Notes: generated by a model not told the origin, from the sequence alone. Positions 11,193 through 25,000 are shown, numbered from the stretch's first letter. The stretch is 64,000 nucleotides of DNA from Tetrahymena thermophila SB210 (GCF_000189635.1 NW_002476484.1:310001-374000), one strand, 5' to 3'. Numbers and translations: made by a program.

Positions 11193-14145
11193 TCATCTTA
11201 TTAAAACAGATTTCACTTATTCTTCAAGAGATTGCTATAATTCATCTATAGTTTGCTTATCAGAAATAGGGCTTTATAACAAAATTTAAAAATTTTTTGA
11301 TAAATTAATTAACATTTTAATATTTGATTACATTTAATATAGAATCACTTTCTGTAGTTGAGTCAAATTTTTCAACTATTATAATTCCTTAGCACGGTTG
11401 CCAATGATTTCGTTGTTACGGCTATTTTTTATTAAGTAAATATATCTATCTAATTATCTGCTTATTTTTATTAATTAAATTTACCCTAATTCCAAAATTA
11501 AAGATTTTAAGTTATTCAATTTAGAGATAGCTGAAATTAAATCAGAAAAGCCCTCATCCTTGATTTGATTGTGCCTTTAATATTTGTATTAAAATATTTA
11601 ATTATGTATTTCTAAAATACTAACTTACCCTAAGTATAAGCTAAGTGCAGTAAGATTATTGCATGAAGCTAAATGAGTAGCTAAATTTGAAAGACCATTT
11701 GAATCGATAGAATTACCACTTATAATTATATTTTAATTTTTTTAATTTTAAACAAAGATTTAATAAAATTTACGAAATATTAAGGGATAATTATTCTAAT
11801 TTGCTGATATTTTAAATACCAGAACCTAATTATTCTAAACCATCTAATCCAATTTAGTTGTATCTGATTTTTTAAGAATTAATTTGATTTATTAATTTCC
11901 AAAAATAAAAATTTTTACTGTAATTCTAAATTTAGGCTAATCAAATTTTTTAGTAGCTTAAGAGATAAACCTAATCCAATAGCTCCCTCACTTCCTATAG
12001 AATTATCTCTATAATATAAATTAAATATTTAAATAATATAATATTTAAAGTTACCCTAAGCGGAGTGTTAATTCCTTTAATTCTAAACACTCTGATAGTC
12101 CTTATAATATAAGTTTTGCTCCTTCTGCTTTAATGTCGTTTTCACTGAATTAAATAAAAAATAATTAAAATTTTAAATAAATAATAAATGAATAACCTCA
12201 AATAAAGGACCAAGTTTGTAATACTTTTAGATTTTCCTAAGCCAGAACCCAATAAAGAAGCTCCTTCGTCTCCAATTTAGTTTGAGCTTTAATAGAAAAT
12301 AAATGTTAATATAAAGATAAATTTAATCTTAAAAAGTTACTAAAATTCAAGCTTTAAATAACTAATACTCTTACTTGATGCTAAACCTTATGCTAATCCA
12401 GAAATACCTTGAGATCCAATTTAGTTATCTCTAATGAAAAAGTTAAAGGATGATTAAATTTTTAATATTGAAAAAAAAAAAAAATACATTAAATTAAGAG
12501 TAAGATCAGTTAAGTTCTGGCATTTTCCTAATCCTGCTCCTAATCTTGCTGTTCCTTCATCTCCAATTTAATTAAGTCTTAATATTACAATAAAAAACAA
12601 TATCTTTTAAATTTTAAAATAGTGAAAATAAATAAATAAAATAATTTTAAAGAATGTTTTATATGAAGTAATATTTATAAATTAAATAAATACCCTAAAC
12701 GAAGGTTAAGCTGCTTTAGACTAACGCTCTAAGATAAACCATCAACCAAAGCTGAAGCACCGTCTGCACCTAATTCATTCTCTCTTTTTATAAATATAAA
12801 ATTAAAACAGGCGCTTTTATATATTTAAGTATAGTACAATAAGTTAAGACTTAAATTAGCAAGATTTTAGCATCTAGACAAAGAAGTTGCAAACTCTTGA
12901 ATTCCTTATCCATTTATCTTATTTTATCTTTATCAAATACCAATTGTTAGTTTTATAAAGTGCTAATATAAATAAAATATACTGTAACTAAATATCTAAT
13001 GACTTCAAATTTGTGATATTTTCTAAGTTAGATCCAAACAAGCCTAATCCTGCTGAAGAAATCTAATTATCGCTATAAAAATAACATAAAAAATACTCAT
13101 ATTGATTTTTTTTATATTACCATAAATAAAGAGCTAAAGTTTCTAACGAAGTTATCTTTTAAATTCCAGTTGATAAAGTAGCTAAGCTCTCTCCAGTTAA
13201 ATTAGAGCATCTTTATTTTTATTATATTAGTAAAATATCAATATTATTACTTTAAATAAAATTTTTTATTACTGTAATTTTATGGTGAGATTATTTAGCT
13301 TTTGAAGTTTTTAGATTGCCTATTTTAAAAATAGAGCACATTCAACATCAAATCTTCTACTTGAACTTTTTATTAATAAAAGATATTTTTAAAAATAAAA
13401 ATAAATAAAGATACAAACAAAACAAAATAAAAGAAATTAATTTTGATGAATAAAATTTGATCAAATAAATTAATTTTTTTAAGTAGAAGTTTATTTTAAT
13501 TAAATCAAGCAAAAAATAAATGTTTAAAGTTATTTATTTACTATAAATCTAATTCTAGGTCATTCAAATTTTAGCATGCTTCAATTATAGAAGCTATCTA
13601 AGCCATACCTTTTGAGTCGTCTTCTTCATAACTTTATTATTATAAATACTTTTTTTATAATATCCTTACTGATAATATATTATTACCTAAAAACAATCTT
13701 TAGATTAGTAAGTTATTAGCAAGCGACTAGGCCAGAAGCCAAAGATTGAGCTCTTTCAGGATGTTGAAATTCAATTAATTTAGAACTTTAGTTTTTTTAT
13801 TATTTTATATTTTAATTTTTTACAGAATTTTAAAATTTGATAAAAATTATTTAAATAATTAAAAAGTGATACTTTAATCTCATTTCTAAGTTATTAAGAT
13901 TTTTACATTTAGAAACAACAGTGTCCAACTTCTAAAGAAGCTCAAAGTTTGATGTATTTAAAAAACTATTTTTAATTTTTAAAGAATTTTTAACCTTTAA
14001 CTAAAATTAATCTTACATGAAGCTTAGAGAGAGATCTACAAGACTCTCGTGATCGCATTCAGAATCAAATAGCTATTTTATAAATCAAAATAAATAATAA
14101 TTATATATAGAAATAAATTACATAAGTAAAATTTCTGCTGGTCAT
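11193..14145 (-). CDS. leucine-rich-repeat (ribonuclease-inhibitor type) protein, about one repeat per exon
   Basis: Start ATG at 14145 (MTSRNFTY, exon 14145-14122), second exon 14072-14017 (LFDSECDHESLVDLSLSF), stop TGA at 11195-11193 after DELQQSLEEQVKSVLIR. Between them about 17-20 short exons of roughly 80-90 nt alternate with introns of about 40-80 nt. Most exons encode one 27-29-residue leucine-rich repeat. A typical one, read near 12150-12060, has FSENDIKAEGAKLILQGLSE then CLELKELTLRL; another reads NNLEMRLK. The spacing of N-x-I, G-A, L-x-x-L and C-x-x-L matches the curved ribonuclease-inhibitor-like class. That fold is an alpha/beta solenoid used for protein binding, so a scaffold or adaptor role is inferred, with no partner visible. 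There is no signal peptide, membrane segment or catalytic domain. Many paralogues of this plan are known in ciliates. Confidence 0.78.
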
Positions 14146-16309
14146 TTTTTTCAATTTTTTAATGCTTTGTTAGTTTTGTTAATTAAATATTTATCAAAAT
14201 TTTACTTTCTAGCTAGATTGAGTTTTAAAAATATGGAATAACAATAAATAAGTTTGATAATTAAATTTATTTTTGATCAGGATAACGGGATTTCCTAATT
14301 ATTCTATTATTCTTTTATTAAGTTAATCTGATTTTCACAAACTGATCATGAAATCCAAAAATTTGAAAAATAATTTAGGTAAACCTCTAAAAATGGTTAG
14401 CACTAACTATATGATAAAGTAAGGATCAAATAAATAAAAACAATAATTTTAAACTAAAATTTGTAATTTATTTATTGATAGTGTTTTAATGAATGTATAA
14501 AAATCGATTTTTTTAAAATTGAGATATATTATTGAGAATATAAAAAAAGTTATTTTTATTTTTGATCAAAAAAATTTCCAATTATCGATTTCTATTAAAT
14601 TAGATTAGAAAATTGCTGATCTGTCTGTATCCCTGATAGTAGTAAAGTAAAACATAAAAATATAGCTAGAGAAAACAATATAAAATAATTATTAAATGCA
14701 AAATAAAATTTATTAAGAATTTATTTTAAGTTAGAATTTTAAATTGTTTTATTTATTTATTATTTATGGATCTTTCTATATAAAAGAGAAATTTTTTCTT
14801 AGAAAAAGCTTTTTATCTTTAATAGGGATCAGTTTAAAACTTTTTGATCAAATTTTATATTTAGCAACTAATCACACAAAAGCAGATTTGATCAAATTAC
14901 ATATTATGTCACCAATTAATTAATAAAAATTTTATGATATAAAATAAGATTTTCAAAATTTAAAAAAAGCACATAACAAAAATGATAAAAATTAATTAAT
15001 AAGGAAAATAATAAACAATATTTATAATAAAAGAAAAAAATGAAATCAATAATTTATATGAAATAATATTTGTCAACATTGAAAAAGCAAATAAGATTTT
15101 GAATAAATTAAAATTAAGATTAAATTGAACCTGTTAGCTAATGATACTTGTTTAATATGTGCTCAAATAAATGATTTTAAAGTTTCTCTAAAACAAATAT
15201 AAAAATCTATTTTTAAATAATTTGAGATACACTTATAAGGTATTTTTGATCAACCTAATCTAATTATAACAAATATTTTATATAAAAATTAACTATTGTC
15301 AGTAATATTTTCTGCTAAAAAGATATTTTCATAATGGTAGTCAAATAATAAAGCATCAAAAGTGCATTTTCAAATATAAAAGAGAATAGGTTTTTTGAAA
15401 AATATCAAAGAAAATTTGATATCTATTATTTACAATTTTTAAAGTTCAATCAAATTTTTTATTTAATGTAAAAACTACAATATAATTAAATATTAAAACC
15501 TTTGATTTAATTTATTTTTGCTTATTGAGAGGCATAAAATAATAAGTTTTTTAGATTTTTAATAAAGAGATTTAATAGAATAATTATAGTATCTAAACAT
15601 TTGTTACCAACATTCAGTCTCTAATAAAGAGTTTTTTATTAAAGTATTTAAGATAATTTCTTATAATCAATTTATTAAAATCTAAAATTCATATTATTTT
15701 TGCTTACTTTTTCGTGATACATTTTTATTTTTATCTGCTTACCAATTTGATTCTTTATAAATACTAAAGTAAAATTACTAAATAAAAAATAAATTTGAAA
15801 TTATTAAGTAAATAAATGCATAAATAGGAATATTAATTGAAAAATAGTTAGATATTTTAAAAATATTTAATTTATTTAGTATGTTAGTTTTTAAACAAAC
15901 AAACAAACAAACAAATAAAAATAAATTTTAAAACAATAAGTAAATTAATGCATAAATATCTTTGAGATATTAATTGAAAAGTTGTAGATATTTTAAAAAT
16001 ATTTAATTTATTTAGCAGATTAGTTTTTAAACAAACAAACAAGCAAAAATAAATATTAATGAATTTAATTAAAGATATAATTATAAATACTTAATTCTAA
16101 CTAAAAATTTTAAATAAATAAGTATAAATGAATTACTGCTTATTTTTTATAATCAATTGTTACTGAAAATTCATAGACAAATTAGCTTGCTGATATTTTT
16201 AATTAACTTCATTATTATGTCTAATGAATAAATTATAACGGCAAGAAATAATATATTTATTATATTTGAGTATCACAATTAATTTTTACTCATTTCAAAC
16301 TAAAAATTC
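14146..16309. other. intergenic spacer with dispersed low-complexity repeats
   Basis: This holds several TTTTGATCAAA-like words (for example near 14567, 14844, 14889 and 15244). It also has a motif resembling ATATAAAAGAGAA at about 14780 and 15377, and a tandem duplication at 15800-16050 listed separately. No protein frame is convincing. It may contain decayed sequence, but no source is recognisable. Confidence 0.4.
15800..16050. repeat. tandem duplication, unit about 136 bp, two copies
   Basis: Two adjacent copies share ATGCATAAATA, then ATATTAATTGAAAA, then GATATTTTAAAAATATTTAA and a closing TTTTTAAACAAACAAACAA. The shared GATATTTT starts at about 15851 and 15987. Copies differ by small substitutions and by the length of the CAAA run. 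It is non-coding in both strands under the ciliate code. Confidence 0.7.
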
Positions 16310-19300
16310 TCATTTGTTATAATTGTTAGATTAAAATTATTTCCTTCCCTTATTATTATTTTTATTAAATCTTGAATCTGGATGAGGTCTTTTATTATTG
16401 TTGTAATGATTATTATTATTGTTATTATTGTTATTGTTGTTGTTATTATTATTATAGTTATTGAATTTGTTGTAATTGTTGTGATTTCCGTGATAATTAT
16501 TGTTGTTATTATTATTATTATTATTGCCATTATTGTTGTGCTAATTATAACCTCCTCTTTAACCTCCTTAATGGTGATTGTAATGTCCAGATTGATAATG
16601 ACCTTATTGTTAGTAGTTGTTATACTTTGGTTTTTAATTGTTATGGCCTTAATATCCTTTGTGATTATCTCTGTGATTATTTCTATTATCATTTCTATTA
16701 TGCTAGCCTTGCTATTAATTCATCTAACTCTAGTTATTTCCTATACTTTATTGTCCGCTTTTTGTTGTTGTAAATGCTTATGGTATAGTATATAAGATTT
16801 TTTCACCAATTCCTCTGTTGAATACTTCGTTGGCATCAACTGTAATTCCCAAACTTCTTTCTAAAATTTTAATTTTTTCATTCTTTACATAAGCATTTTA
16901 GTGAATATCACCTAACTACTCAAGAATATTTTCCTTTTCTTTATCTGTTAATGTTACAACTAAATTACTTAGATCTAAGTTAATTGGAAGTTTTTAGCTT
17001 ATTGTATCTATTTAAGCTGTATAAATATCCTCGCTTGGATTTAGTATTTTCACTATTTCACAGCAGATGTTACTTTGCTAAATTTTTAACAAATTTTTTT
17101 AATCATGATGCTACTGCTATTATTATGGATCTGTACCTTCCGACTTTGCTTATCCATTGGCTTCATATTCAGTTAAAGATTTCTGCACTGTATTTTTATG
17201 GGTTATTAATGTCTAATAAGGCTCTTCCTTATCCATTTTTTATGCAAAAGAGATATATTCGGGTATTTTTTACAAGAAACTCAAGAATCTTTCAATCTCT
17301 AATGTGCATAAAAACTAGGTCTTGTTAGGTCCTTACCCAAAGCTTAATGGGAACAAATCTGCTAAATTACTTTGTTCTCCATAAATCTTGTTATAAATTT
17401 TAATTTATTTATTTATTATTTAAAATTTTCTTAATCCAATAATTTCCCTTAAATTTCAAGAGTATTAATTAATTAATTCATTCATTCATTCAATATTATG
17501 GTAAAAAAATTGATTGGTTTAAAAAATTTGTGTGCTTTATTTGTTTGTTTGTTTTTTTGTTTAGAGAACATAAACATGAAATCAGGAAAGAAATATTGAA
17601 TTAAATTTTAATAAATGAAATAGAGTAAACAAATTAACTGAAAAATTGAATTTATTTTAAAGAAAAATGTAGTTTTTTTTTGTTTATTGTGGTGTGAAAT
17701 AAAATTTTACCTTTTCTTTCAATTCATGTGGTAATTTAGAGGAGTATGATTGATTGGACATAATAATCATATACTATGAATTAGTTAGGGGTGGTTAGCG
17801 AAAGAATTTAATTTATAACTCGCTAAGTTTATTCATATCCTCTGCAAAGGGTGCAAAATGATAATTATACTCCCAATTCCATGCTGGATACTCTCTATAA
17901 TAAAAATAGGATTAGTTATTCATTATTAAATAACTTTTTGGGGTTAGATTAATTTATTCATTCATTCATTCATTCAATTTTTATTTTGGTTTTCAATGAA
18001 ATTGCTTTTTCAAAAATTATTTCTCAACCATTTTAAAAAGTTAAAATAAATCACTTTATTATTTGAAATTTAACAATTTTACTTTTAAAATATAAAATAG
18101 TGAAAAAATTTAATGCTAAATAGCATCATAATTTATTAAAAATTAACTTCATATTTTACTTCTTTCTAAATACGCTTGCAAATAAGTTAACTTTATTGAT
18201 TTCTTTACTAAATAAAGCTTTCAATAATAAAATTATTTGTTTAATAAGAAAAACACTCGCTTGCTTTATTTGAAAAATATTGTTTACTGATTGCTGAAAA
18301 ACTTTTTGAAGATGATTGGTTGGTTGGTTGGTTGTCAAACTAATAAATATAATTAGCAGCTAGCTACAAATAAAGAAATAATTCTTACCCATAATAGGAT
18401 GCGAAATGCCAAACAACTCCTTCAAAATATTTTTATGTAATGCTAGGTCTAAGGGTAGATAAATCAGATTGATCATATTTTCCTACACTAAGATAAAACT
18501 GATCTTTATAACCTCTCTCTCCGGGTTTGTAGTTATTTATAATCAAGTATTATTGGGCTATATTGTGGTTTCTTTCAGTCAATGTAGCTTTTTCATCAAT
18601 ATCAGAGTCTTCATCATTATCATCTTCACAAATACCTTCGAAGAATCTCTCACCGTATTTACTTGTGTCGACAATACAGTCTTAATAGATAGAAGATGCC
18701 TTTGAGAGACACTAAAGGTGAATCTGTTTTAAATTCAATCAATCAAACTTAACACTTTATAAATATTATTTTAATACCTCCTTCATCTTATCGGGAGTAA
18801 AGAATGATTTATAAGTCTTTTTTTCACTAGCTTGTGGCTTCTATACATGTTATGCTGCTGGAATAATTGGAACCACTTTTGGTTAGCTTTGTTATGCAAC
18901 ATCTTCTCCTTCATTCTAATCGGATTATTTTAATAATAAAAAATGATTATTTGTATTCTTTATGCAAGAATAAAAAGTACTTTTAATTATTGCTATTCTT
19001 ATAATGTTTCGTTTAAGTTTTTCTCAAATACTTGCTAAACTATCTCAGAAGCTCTGATTGGGTCGTAATCTAAGGAGTCATATTTTTATTTAATTTTTTC
19101 AATTATTTCTTCTACAGATTTTTGTAGCTAAATGCTATTATGTCTAGAATTGTTATATTAAAACTATGATTATCTTATTTCGTTGAAAATTAGAATATCT
19201 TCTATCATTCCCAACTCATGGAAGAATAAGTGTAAATTAACCTGATAGATAACTCCCTTTTCTGACAAATTTCCATTCAAGAAAGGATACATACGCTTTT

Positions 19301-20436
19301 TGTTTGTTTGATTTATTTATTAATTAATTTATTAATGAATAGTTATTCGTTTTTATTAAAAATTCAATAAAAAAATACCTTGTAGAGATAATACAAATAA
19401 TCCATTCCGTTCTTTTCAAAAGAGAAAAAAGTTAATTTTGGGAGAGTTTCAGATCCAAGGAGCAGTGAAAGCAGGATGAGATCATCAATAATTGACTAAA
19501 AGTTATGAACACCTTGCACGTTCATTAAAGAGAATTCAGAAATTATAAATTACTTAAATACTCCTACATCGATTGTGCTATACTTAAATGATGATTCGTG
19601 GCCTTACTAAATTGATTGGCTCTATAATTAATTTTAAAATAATAGTTTTCTATCAAAATAATGCTTTTTGCTTATATAGACACAGCTAAGAATAAAGCTA
19701 CTATTTACAAAAAACAAACTCTCCAAAATACAAAAATGAAGGCTTGAGCTTTTCTTAACACAGTCATACATAATATTAAATGAATTACTTAATGCTAGAT
19801 CAAATCTATATAATGTAGATGTAATGCTAGTGCTGTTAAAAAGCCCTAATTGCTGTTATCCACAAGAGCAAATCTAAAATCACCTCTAAAATGTAATCTA
19901 TTCTTCTGTTGGCGTATAAAAAACCTTAGTTTATAAAGTGCATCTCCTGGCATATTTTAATCTAAAATAACAAAATTCAATTCCTGATGCTTTTATATAA
20001 AATCATGAGCAACTTGCTTTATCTTTTCATGTAATTCTTCAATTAGTTAAGCTCCTGGATATAAATCTGAATAATTGATGTGATTCGGATCTTGCTTTAA
20101 CAACTAAACATACTCATATTTTGATTTTTAAATAGGCTTCACTCCATCAATGCTAACAATAATATTTCTGCTAGGCTTTAGATGAGTAATGACATCTATA
20201 AAATTCTTTGTTACTTTTTCTAAAAAAGCGCTTTTGTTTGAAAGCAAACTTTTGCTTGACACGAAATGCTCGCTGATAATAGAGCTTAAATTAACTAAAA
20301 CATAATCGTAACTTATATTCTTCAATTCATTGCTGTGTATTGATGGAATTCTCTAAATAGCCCAATCAACATAACCCTGTATGTTTTTGTGGGTTTGCTA
20401 ATCCTACAAATGCTGTGTTTTTTATGCAGAAATCAT
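16310..20436 (-). CDS. XRN-family 5'-3' exoribonuclease homologue with degenerate active site
   Basis: Start ATG at 20436 (MISAQKTQHLQDQQ), stop TGA at 16312-16310; several introns, one about 18388-17898. The XRN fold is recognisable in order: DVITHLKPSRNIIVSIDGVK, YPGAQLIEELHEKI, LNFVILDQNMPGDALYKLR, SIIDDLILLSLLLGSETLP, YFEGVVWHFASYYG then EYPAWNWEYNYHFAPFAEDM, and QPPLTNSQYMIIMSNQSYSS. These align with XRN landmarks (AIDGVAPRAK; PGEGEHKI; IDDW...GNDFLP; EGL...YYYQGVPSW; YPYHYAPFASD). XRN enzymes degrade 5'-monophosphate RNA processively using a cluster of acidic residues. Here LDMNGIIH is VLVNLSSII, GEGEHK is GDALYK, DADLI is DNSNQGF and GNDFLP is GSETLP. Only the IDG aspartate clearly remains, so the protein is probably not a nuclease. 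The C-terminal ~110 residues are Asn/His/Gly-rich with one RGG, suggesting RNA binding. An inactive scaffold or RNA-binding role is inferred. Confidence 0.82.
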
Positions 20437-22086
20437 AATAAATGAACTATGTGTCTATGAATGAATGTATTTATGTATGTGTTTTATTATTTATGTTTTT
20501 ACTATTTTATAATATCTTGAATTCTATCTATCTTATTTTTTATTGTTTCTTGCTATTAAATTTTTAATATAACAATTTAATTCATAATAAATTTCTTTAT
20601 TTGATTTTTTGAATGAAATCCATGTGTTTCTTTATTTTTTCTAGTTTTCCACTTTTTCTCAGCCAACTTTGATTGAAATCTTATAATAAAAATGAATAGT
20701 TTAAGAATCTTTTCATTTTCCTCTCATTTTATTTGATAATAGCTTTCTTCATAGACATTATAAATATTAAATTGTTAACATAGCTAGTAAAAAATTTACT
20801 GATATCAAGCTAACAATTATTCATCAATTGCTAATATAAATTAAATATTTAAGGTTTATCATTTAAAAGAATAACTATTTTTAAAGATAATTATTTTTAA
20901 TTTATTAAAATTAAAGAGCCAATAATATATATAATATGAGGAATTAATTATTAATTAAAAATATTATTTTCACTATTAGAGAATTTAAACATTAATTTAT
21001 TAAAAAATAATTTAAATTATCTTCATAAATAATCATAAAAATAAATAATTTATGATAAAAAAAATTTATTTCATCAAATTCAATTAAAAAATAAAATAAA
21101 AATTGAATAGTTAAATAAATATGTTTTCTTAGTACCTAGATAATTAATAAAAAACTGTATTAAAATAAATTAAATAAAATAATTAAGAAAATAAATACTA
21201 ATTTTTATTTAAAAAAATAAGTTTAAGTAAAAATTGAATAGAAATACTTTATTTTTATTATTAAAAAGATAAAAAATTTATGTGAAAACTGTGTAGAAGG
21301 GCCATTATTTATTAATTTAGCAAGTAAGTACGAAATATATATACGAAGTAGTACAAAATTTAATTTTAAAAGATAGAAATAGATAGAAAAATTTTTAGAT
21401 TTTTCTTCGTTAATATAGCAGTTTTTAATTTTAAATAGTGGAAGTTAGTTAGTTAGTTAGATAGTTGGTTAATATTAGAAATAAGTAGCATTAAAATACT
21501 AAATTGAAGTTGACTTTATTTTTTAAATAGAATTTATTGTAGGTAGATAAGTAGGCTATTTTAGCTATGTAATTATTTTTTTTAGCAAGGTATAGAAGAA
21601 ACTTTGGAGGATTTTTCTATTGAGATTGAGATTTTTGCTTAAATATAATATTTTCTCTGTGAATTGGTTAAAGAAGCATTGTATTATAACAAGAAGTATA
21701 TTTAGTTAGTTAGTTATTTAGATAGATAGATAGTTATATAAGTAAGTAGTTAGATAAAAAAACGTGAATGAGTGAGCGAGTAAATAAGTAGGAGAGTGAA
21801 TAATTTGCTTTTTCGGCTTTTTCATTTCGTAGCATTAATGTAGTACTTTGTTGCTTCACATTTTTTGAGCTTAATGAGTTTTTTTTGTTTGATTAAATTT
21901 TGAGTTATTTTTTATAAATATTTGATTTCTAAAAACTACTTTTTGATAATTTTTAGAGAGACTTATTAGTTTCTTTTAAGGAAATTTGAATGCTTTTTAA
22001 TGGTTAACTTGTATTATTTTGGTTAAAAGTGTATTGGTTTTTTTGTTAATTTGAATTTTTTGTGCAATAGATAGATATTTAATTCT
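20437..22086. other. intergenic spacer
   Basis: AT-rich spacer of about 1.65 kb between two minus-strand genes. It contains GTTA/GATA microsatellite runs near 21445-21470 and 21705-21735 and a slightly G-richer stretch at 21530-21800. It has no convincing frame and no RNA gene. Confidence 0.45.
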
Positions 22087-25000
22087 TCAGTAGTATTAGA
22101 AAGTCTCATAACAATCTAAGTCATTGAAATCGTAGATTTATTTAAAAAAATTATTTATCGGTTTGCTAACAAATTCTTAGTCGAAGTATCCAAGCCAGCA
22201 TTCTTGATTTGTCACAGGCTTGAAAGGAGCTTAAACCTAAATGTTAAATAGTTAATTTATTTATTTATTTATACTTAATAGATATTTATTTATTTACTTA
22301 TCTTTTGTAGAGTGCATCCCAGTCTACATCTTCGAACCAAGGGTGATTTTTCAATTCGGAGGCTCCTTCACAGCTTCCTAGCCTTATTCTAGGATCCTTG
22401 CAAAGAAGCTGAAATTTTAATTTAACGAAATAAATTTTATTGATTGATTAAATAATAAGATATTTTACTCTTCCAATCAAGTCCTTTGCTTAAGATGAGA
22501 CTTGCATATTAGGATTAAACTGGAGCTCTTCAAAGACTATTTTTTAGAACATTTATTTATGCTGTTTATGGTAGAAAGGAGGCATGCTAAAGAGCATTTC
22601 ATATCTTTTTTTAATTAAAACATATAAATTGTATTTTTTTAAATGAAAATAAATTAATTAATTAATTACAATAAAGTGCCTAAACTCCACCAGTCTGACG
22701 CCTATTTATTTTATTAAAAGTAGAATTAATTTTTGAAGTAAATTTATTTTTAATTTACTTTGGAACTTCCAAATCCTTTTATTGTTTCAGGACTTAAATA
22801 TTCAGGAGTCCCGCAGAAAGTCAAAGCAGTATCTGTATCTGATAGAATTTTGGCAAGTCCAAAATCAGTTAAGCACAAATATCCTTCTTCGTCTAAAAGA
22901 ATATTTTCTAGCTTCAGATCACGATAAATTATATTGAAGGAATGCAAGTGTTCTAATGCAAGGATCATTTACGCTGCATAGAATTTAACTCTTTCTTCAG
23001 CAAAAAACCTCTATGTTTTGAGATGCTAAAAGAGTTCTCCTCCTTCTGTTGATTGATTATTTATAAAACAGATTATTATTGTATTTTAATTGGAAAAATT
23101 GTTTACTGAGCACTTTCATAACGAAATATATGTTTTTTACATCTTAGAATGTGCCAAGAACGTTGATTAAAAAGGGGTGTTTGATGTGCTCTAAAATAAG
23201 CTTTTCAGTTTAAGTGTGGTCTCTTTGTTTTTTTATTTCGATTTCGTGCTTGCTGATCATTTTTACAGCTACTTCTTCATCTATTATTTTTTTGAATTTA
23301 ATTTGTTGATTTATTTATTTATTTATTTATGGTTTAACAAATAAATTTGTGATTAAAAATAAAGCCAATCAATTTAAACTAAAAGTTTATAATTTCAATT
23401 TTATTTTCACTAACGCAAAACTTTCTCGCAATAATAAATTAAAAATGATTAGAAAAGTAATTATTGATATAGTCAGAATTAAATCAATTATTATTACATT
23501 TTTATTAAAATTATTAATCAAAAAACGCAATTTATTTATTGAGGGCTGAATACAAATTTAAAAATAAAATTTACTTGTTTGCTTATCAATTGATAAAAAG
23601 ACTACTCCAAAAGCTCCTTAGCCAAGAATTTTATAAAATACAAAATCCTCCAAGCAATATTGTCTCTCCTTGATTTGAAATGGAGGCTACAAAGGGTCCT
23701 CTTAAATATTTTGCTGTATCATTTAAGATTTTATAATAGGTGATGATGAAACACTAAGATCATCCATTCTTTTCACTGAAAATTTCTCTTCATATTCCAA
23801 ATGATTCATAAACTAATGAAGACAATCAATAAGATTAATTATTATCAAATGTAAATTTAGAAATGTTTTACTAATTTTTCACAGTTGTCTAAATTGGGGT
23901 TTGTGTAGTATTTACTTAAAGCTGACTTTTAGCTACTGCAAAAACCTTCATTGTTGTTAAAGGTATTTGATTAATCTTTAGATGAATTCTTACTAATTCT
24001 TTTCTTTGACTTGAATTGTTTTTAATATGGGTGCAGTTATTTGTCATCCTAATAAACAAATTAAATTAATTAATGTTTGGTCTTTTTAATTTCATTTTTT
24101 AACTAAATGGGTAAGTTTTTGATTGAGTTGGTGAATTATTAATCGAAATTTTCAAATAAATTTGTGATTGAGAGTGTATTAAATAAATTCAATTATTTTA
24201 TTTCGTTTGATAATTGATTCAATTACAATCTGTATTTCTGAAATTGAAGATTATAAAATATTACAAAAATTGAAAAGTGAAAGGGAAAGAAATATTAAAA
24301 TAGAAATATTAAGTAAAATTTTATCTATTTCATTTTGTTCCAAAGATATTTCAAAAGATATTCTTGAAACTTATGGTGAAAAATAAAGATTGAGAGCATT
24401 TAGTTAATTAACAACAATTTATTTTCATCAGAAAATAATCAATTAAAGAAGCAATTAATTATATACCACAATAATCATCAAAAGCTTGTTCTTTGCTAGA
24501 TCAGTGTATGACTATAGCAAGTAACTCAAAAGGAGATCGCGCCTTTGATTTTAGAATAGATTTTGTAAGTATAAATTTTTCATGCTTATATTATTTATAT
24601 AAGTTGGAGTAGAGTAATATAATAAATAATACTGACACAATTATAAATATTTAGTAAAATAAACGATGATTACTATTCAAATTTATATCTCAAATCTTCT
24701 TGATTATCCCCTTAGGCAATCATGAACTCCTATCCATGGCGATTAACAATAATTTAGGTAATGTCAGTAAGTATTATTCTGAGAATTTGATCTATTATTA
24801 TGTATAAAATTTTGAATTATTATAATTATTATAATAATGTTATAATTAATAATTGATTGATCGATTGATTGATTTTGAGAATAAATTAATAAATCAATGC
24901 CAAGAGTAATTTGTAAATTTAAAAATCAAATTTAGTTTGTGCTTGCAAAAAATTGAAATTCATTTGAATTTGTAAATACTTTTATAGAATCAAACCAAAC

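Noticed and set aside
16300-16795. Ile/Val/Thr-rich frames on both strands
   Set aside because: They are alternate frames of the Asn/His/Gly-rich tail of the XRN-like gene, where AAT/AAC repeats read as Ile or Val in other frames.
16984-17328. Plus-strand 114-codon frame
   Set aside because: It is the shadow of an XRN-like exon on the minus strand.
17935-17945. GGGGTTA, similar to a ciliate telomeric repeat word
   Set aside because: It is a single occurrence inside an intron; no tandem GGGGTT or CCCCAA array occurs in the window.
24486-24553. Two adjacent hairpins (TTGCTA/TAGCAA and TCAAAAGG/CCTTTGA) that looked like a structured RNA
   Set aside because: The stretch is an exon of the minus-strand kinase gene; its higher G+C content is explained by coding.
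24498-24779. A plus-strand gene start ([19 protein letters not shown]) followed by GTAAGT and a second exon
   Set aside because: The opposite strand reads domain-like PH/TH1 sequence ([19 protein letters not shown] and DITQIIVNRHGQEFMIAQGD) in phase with the kinase gene. The plus-strand frame and donor are antisense coincidences.
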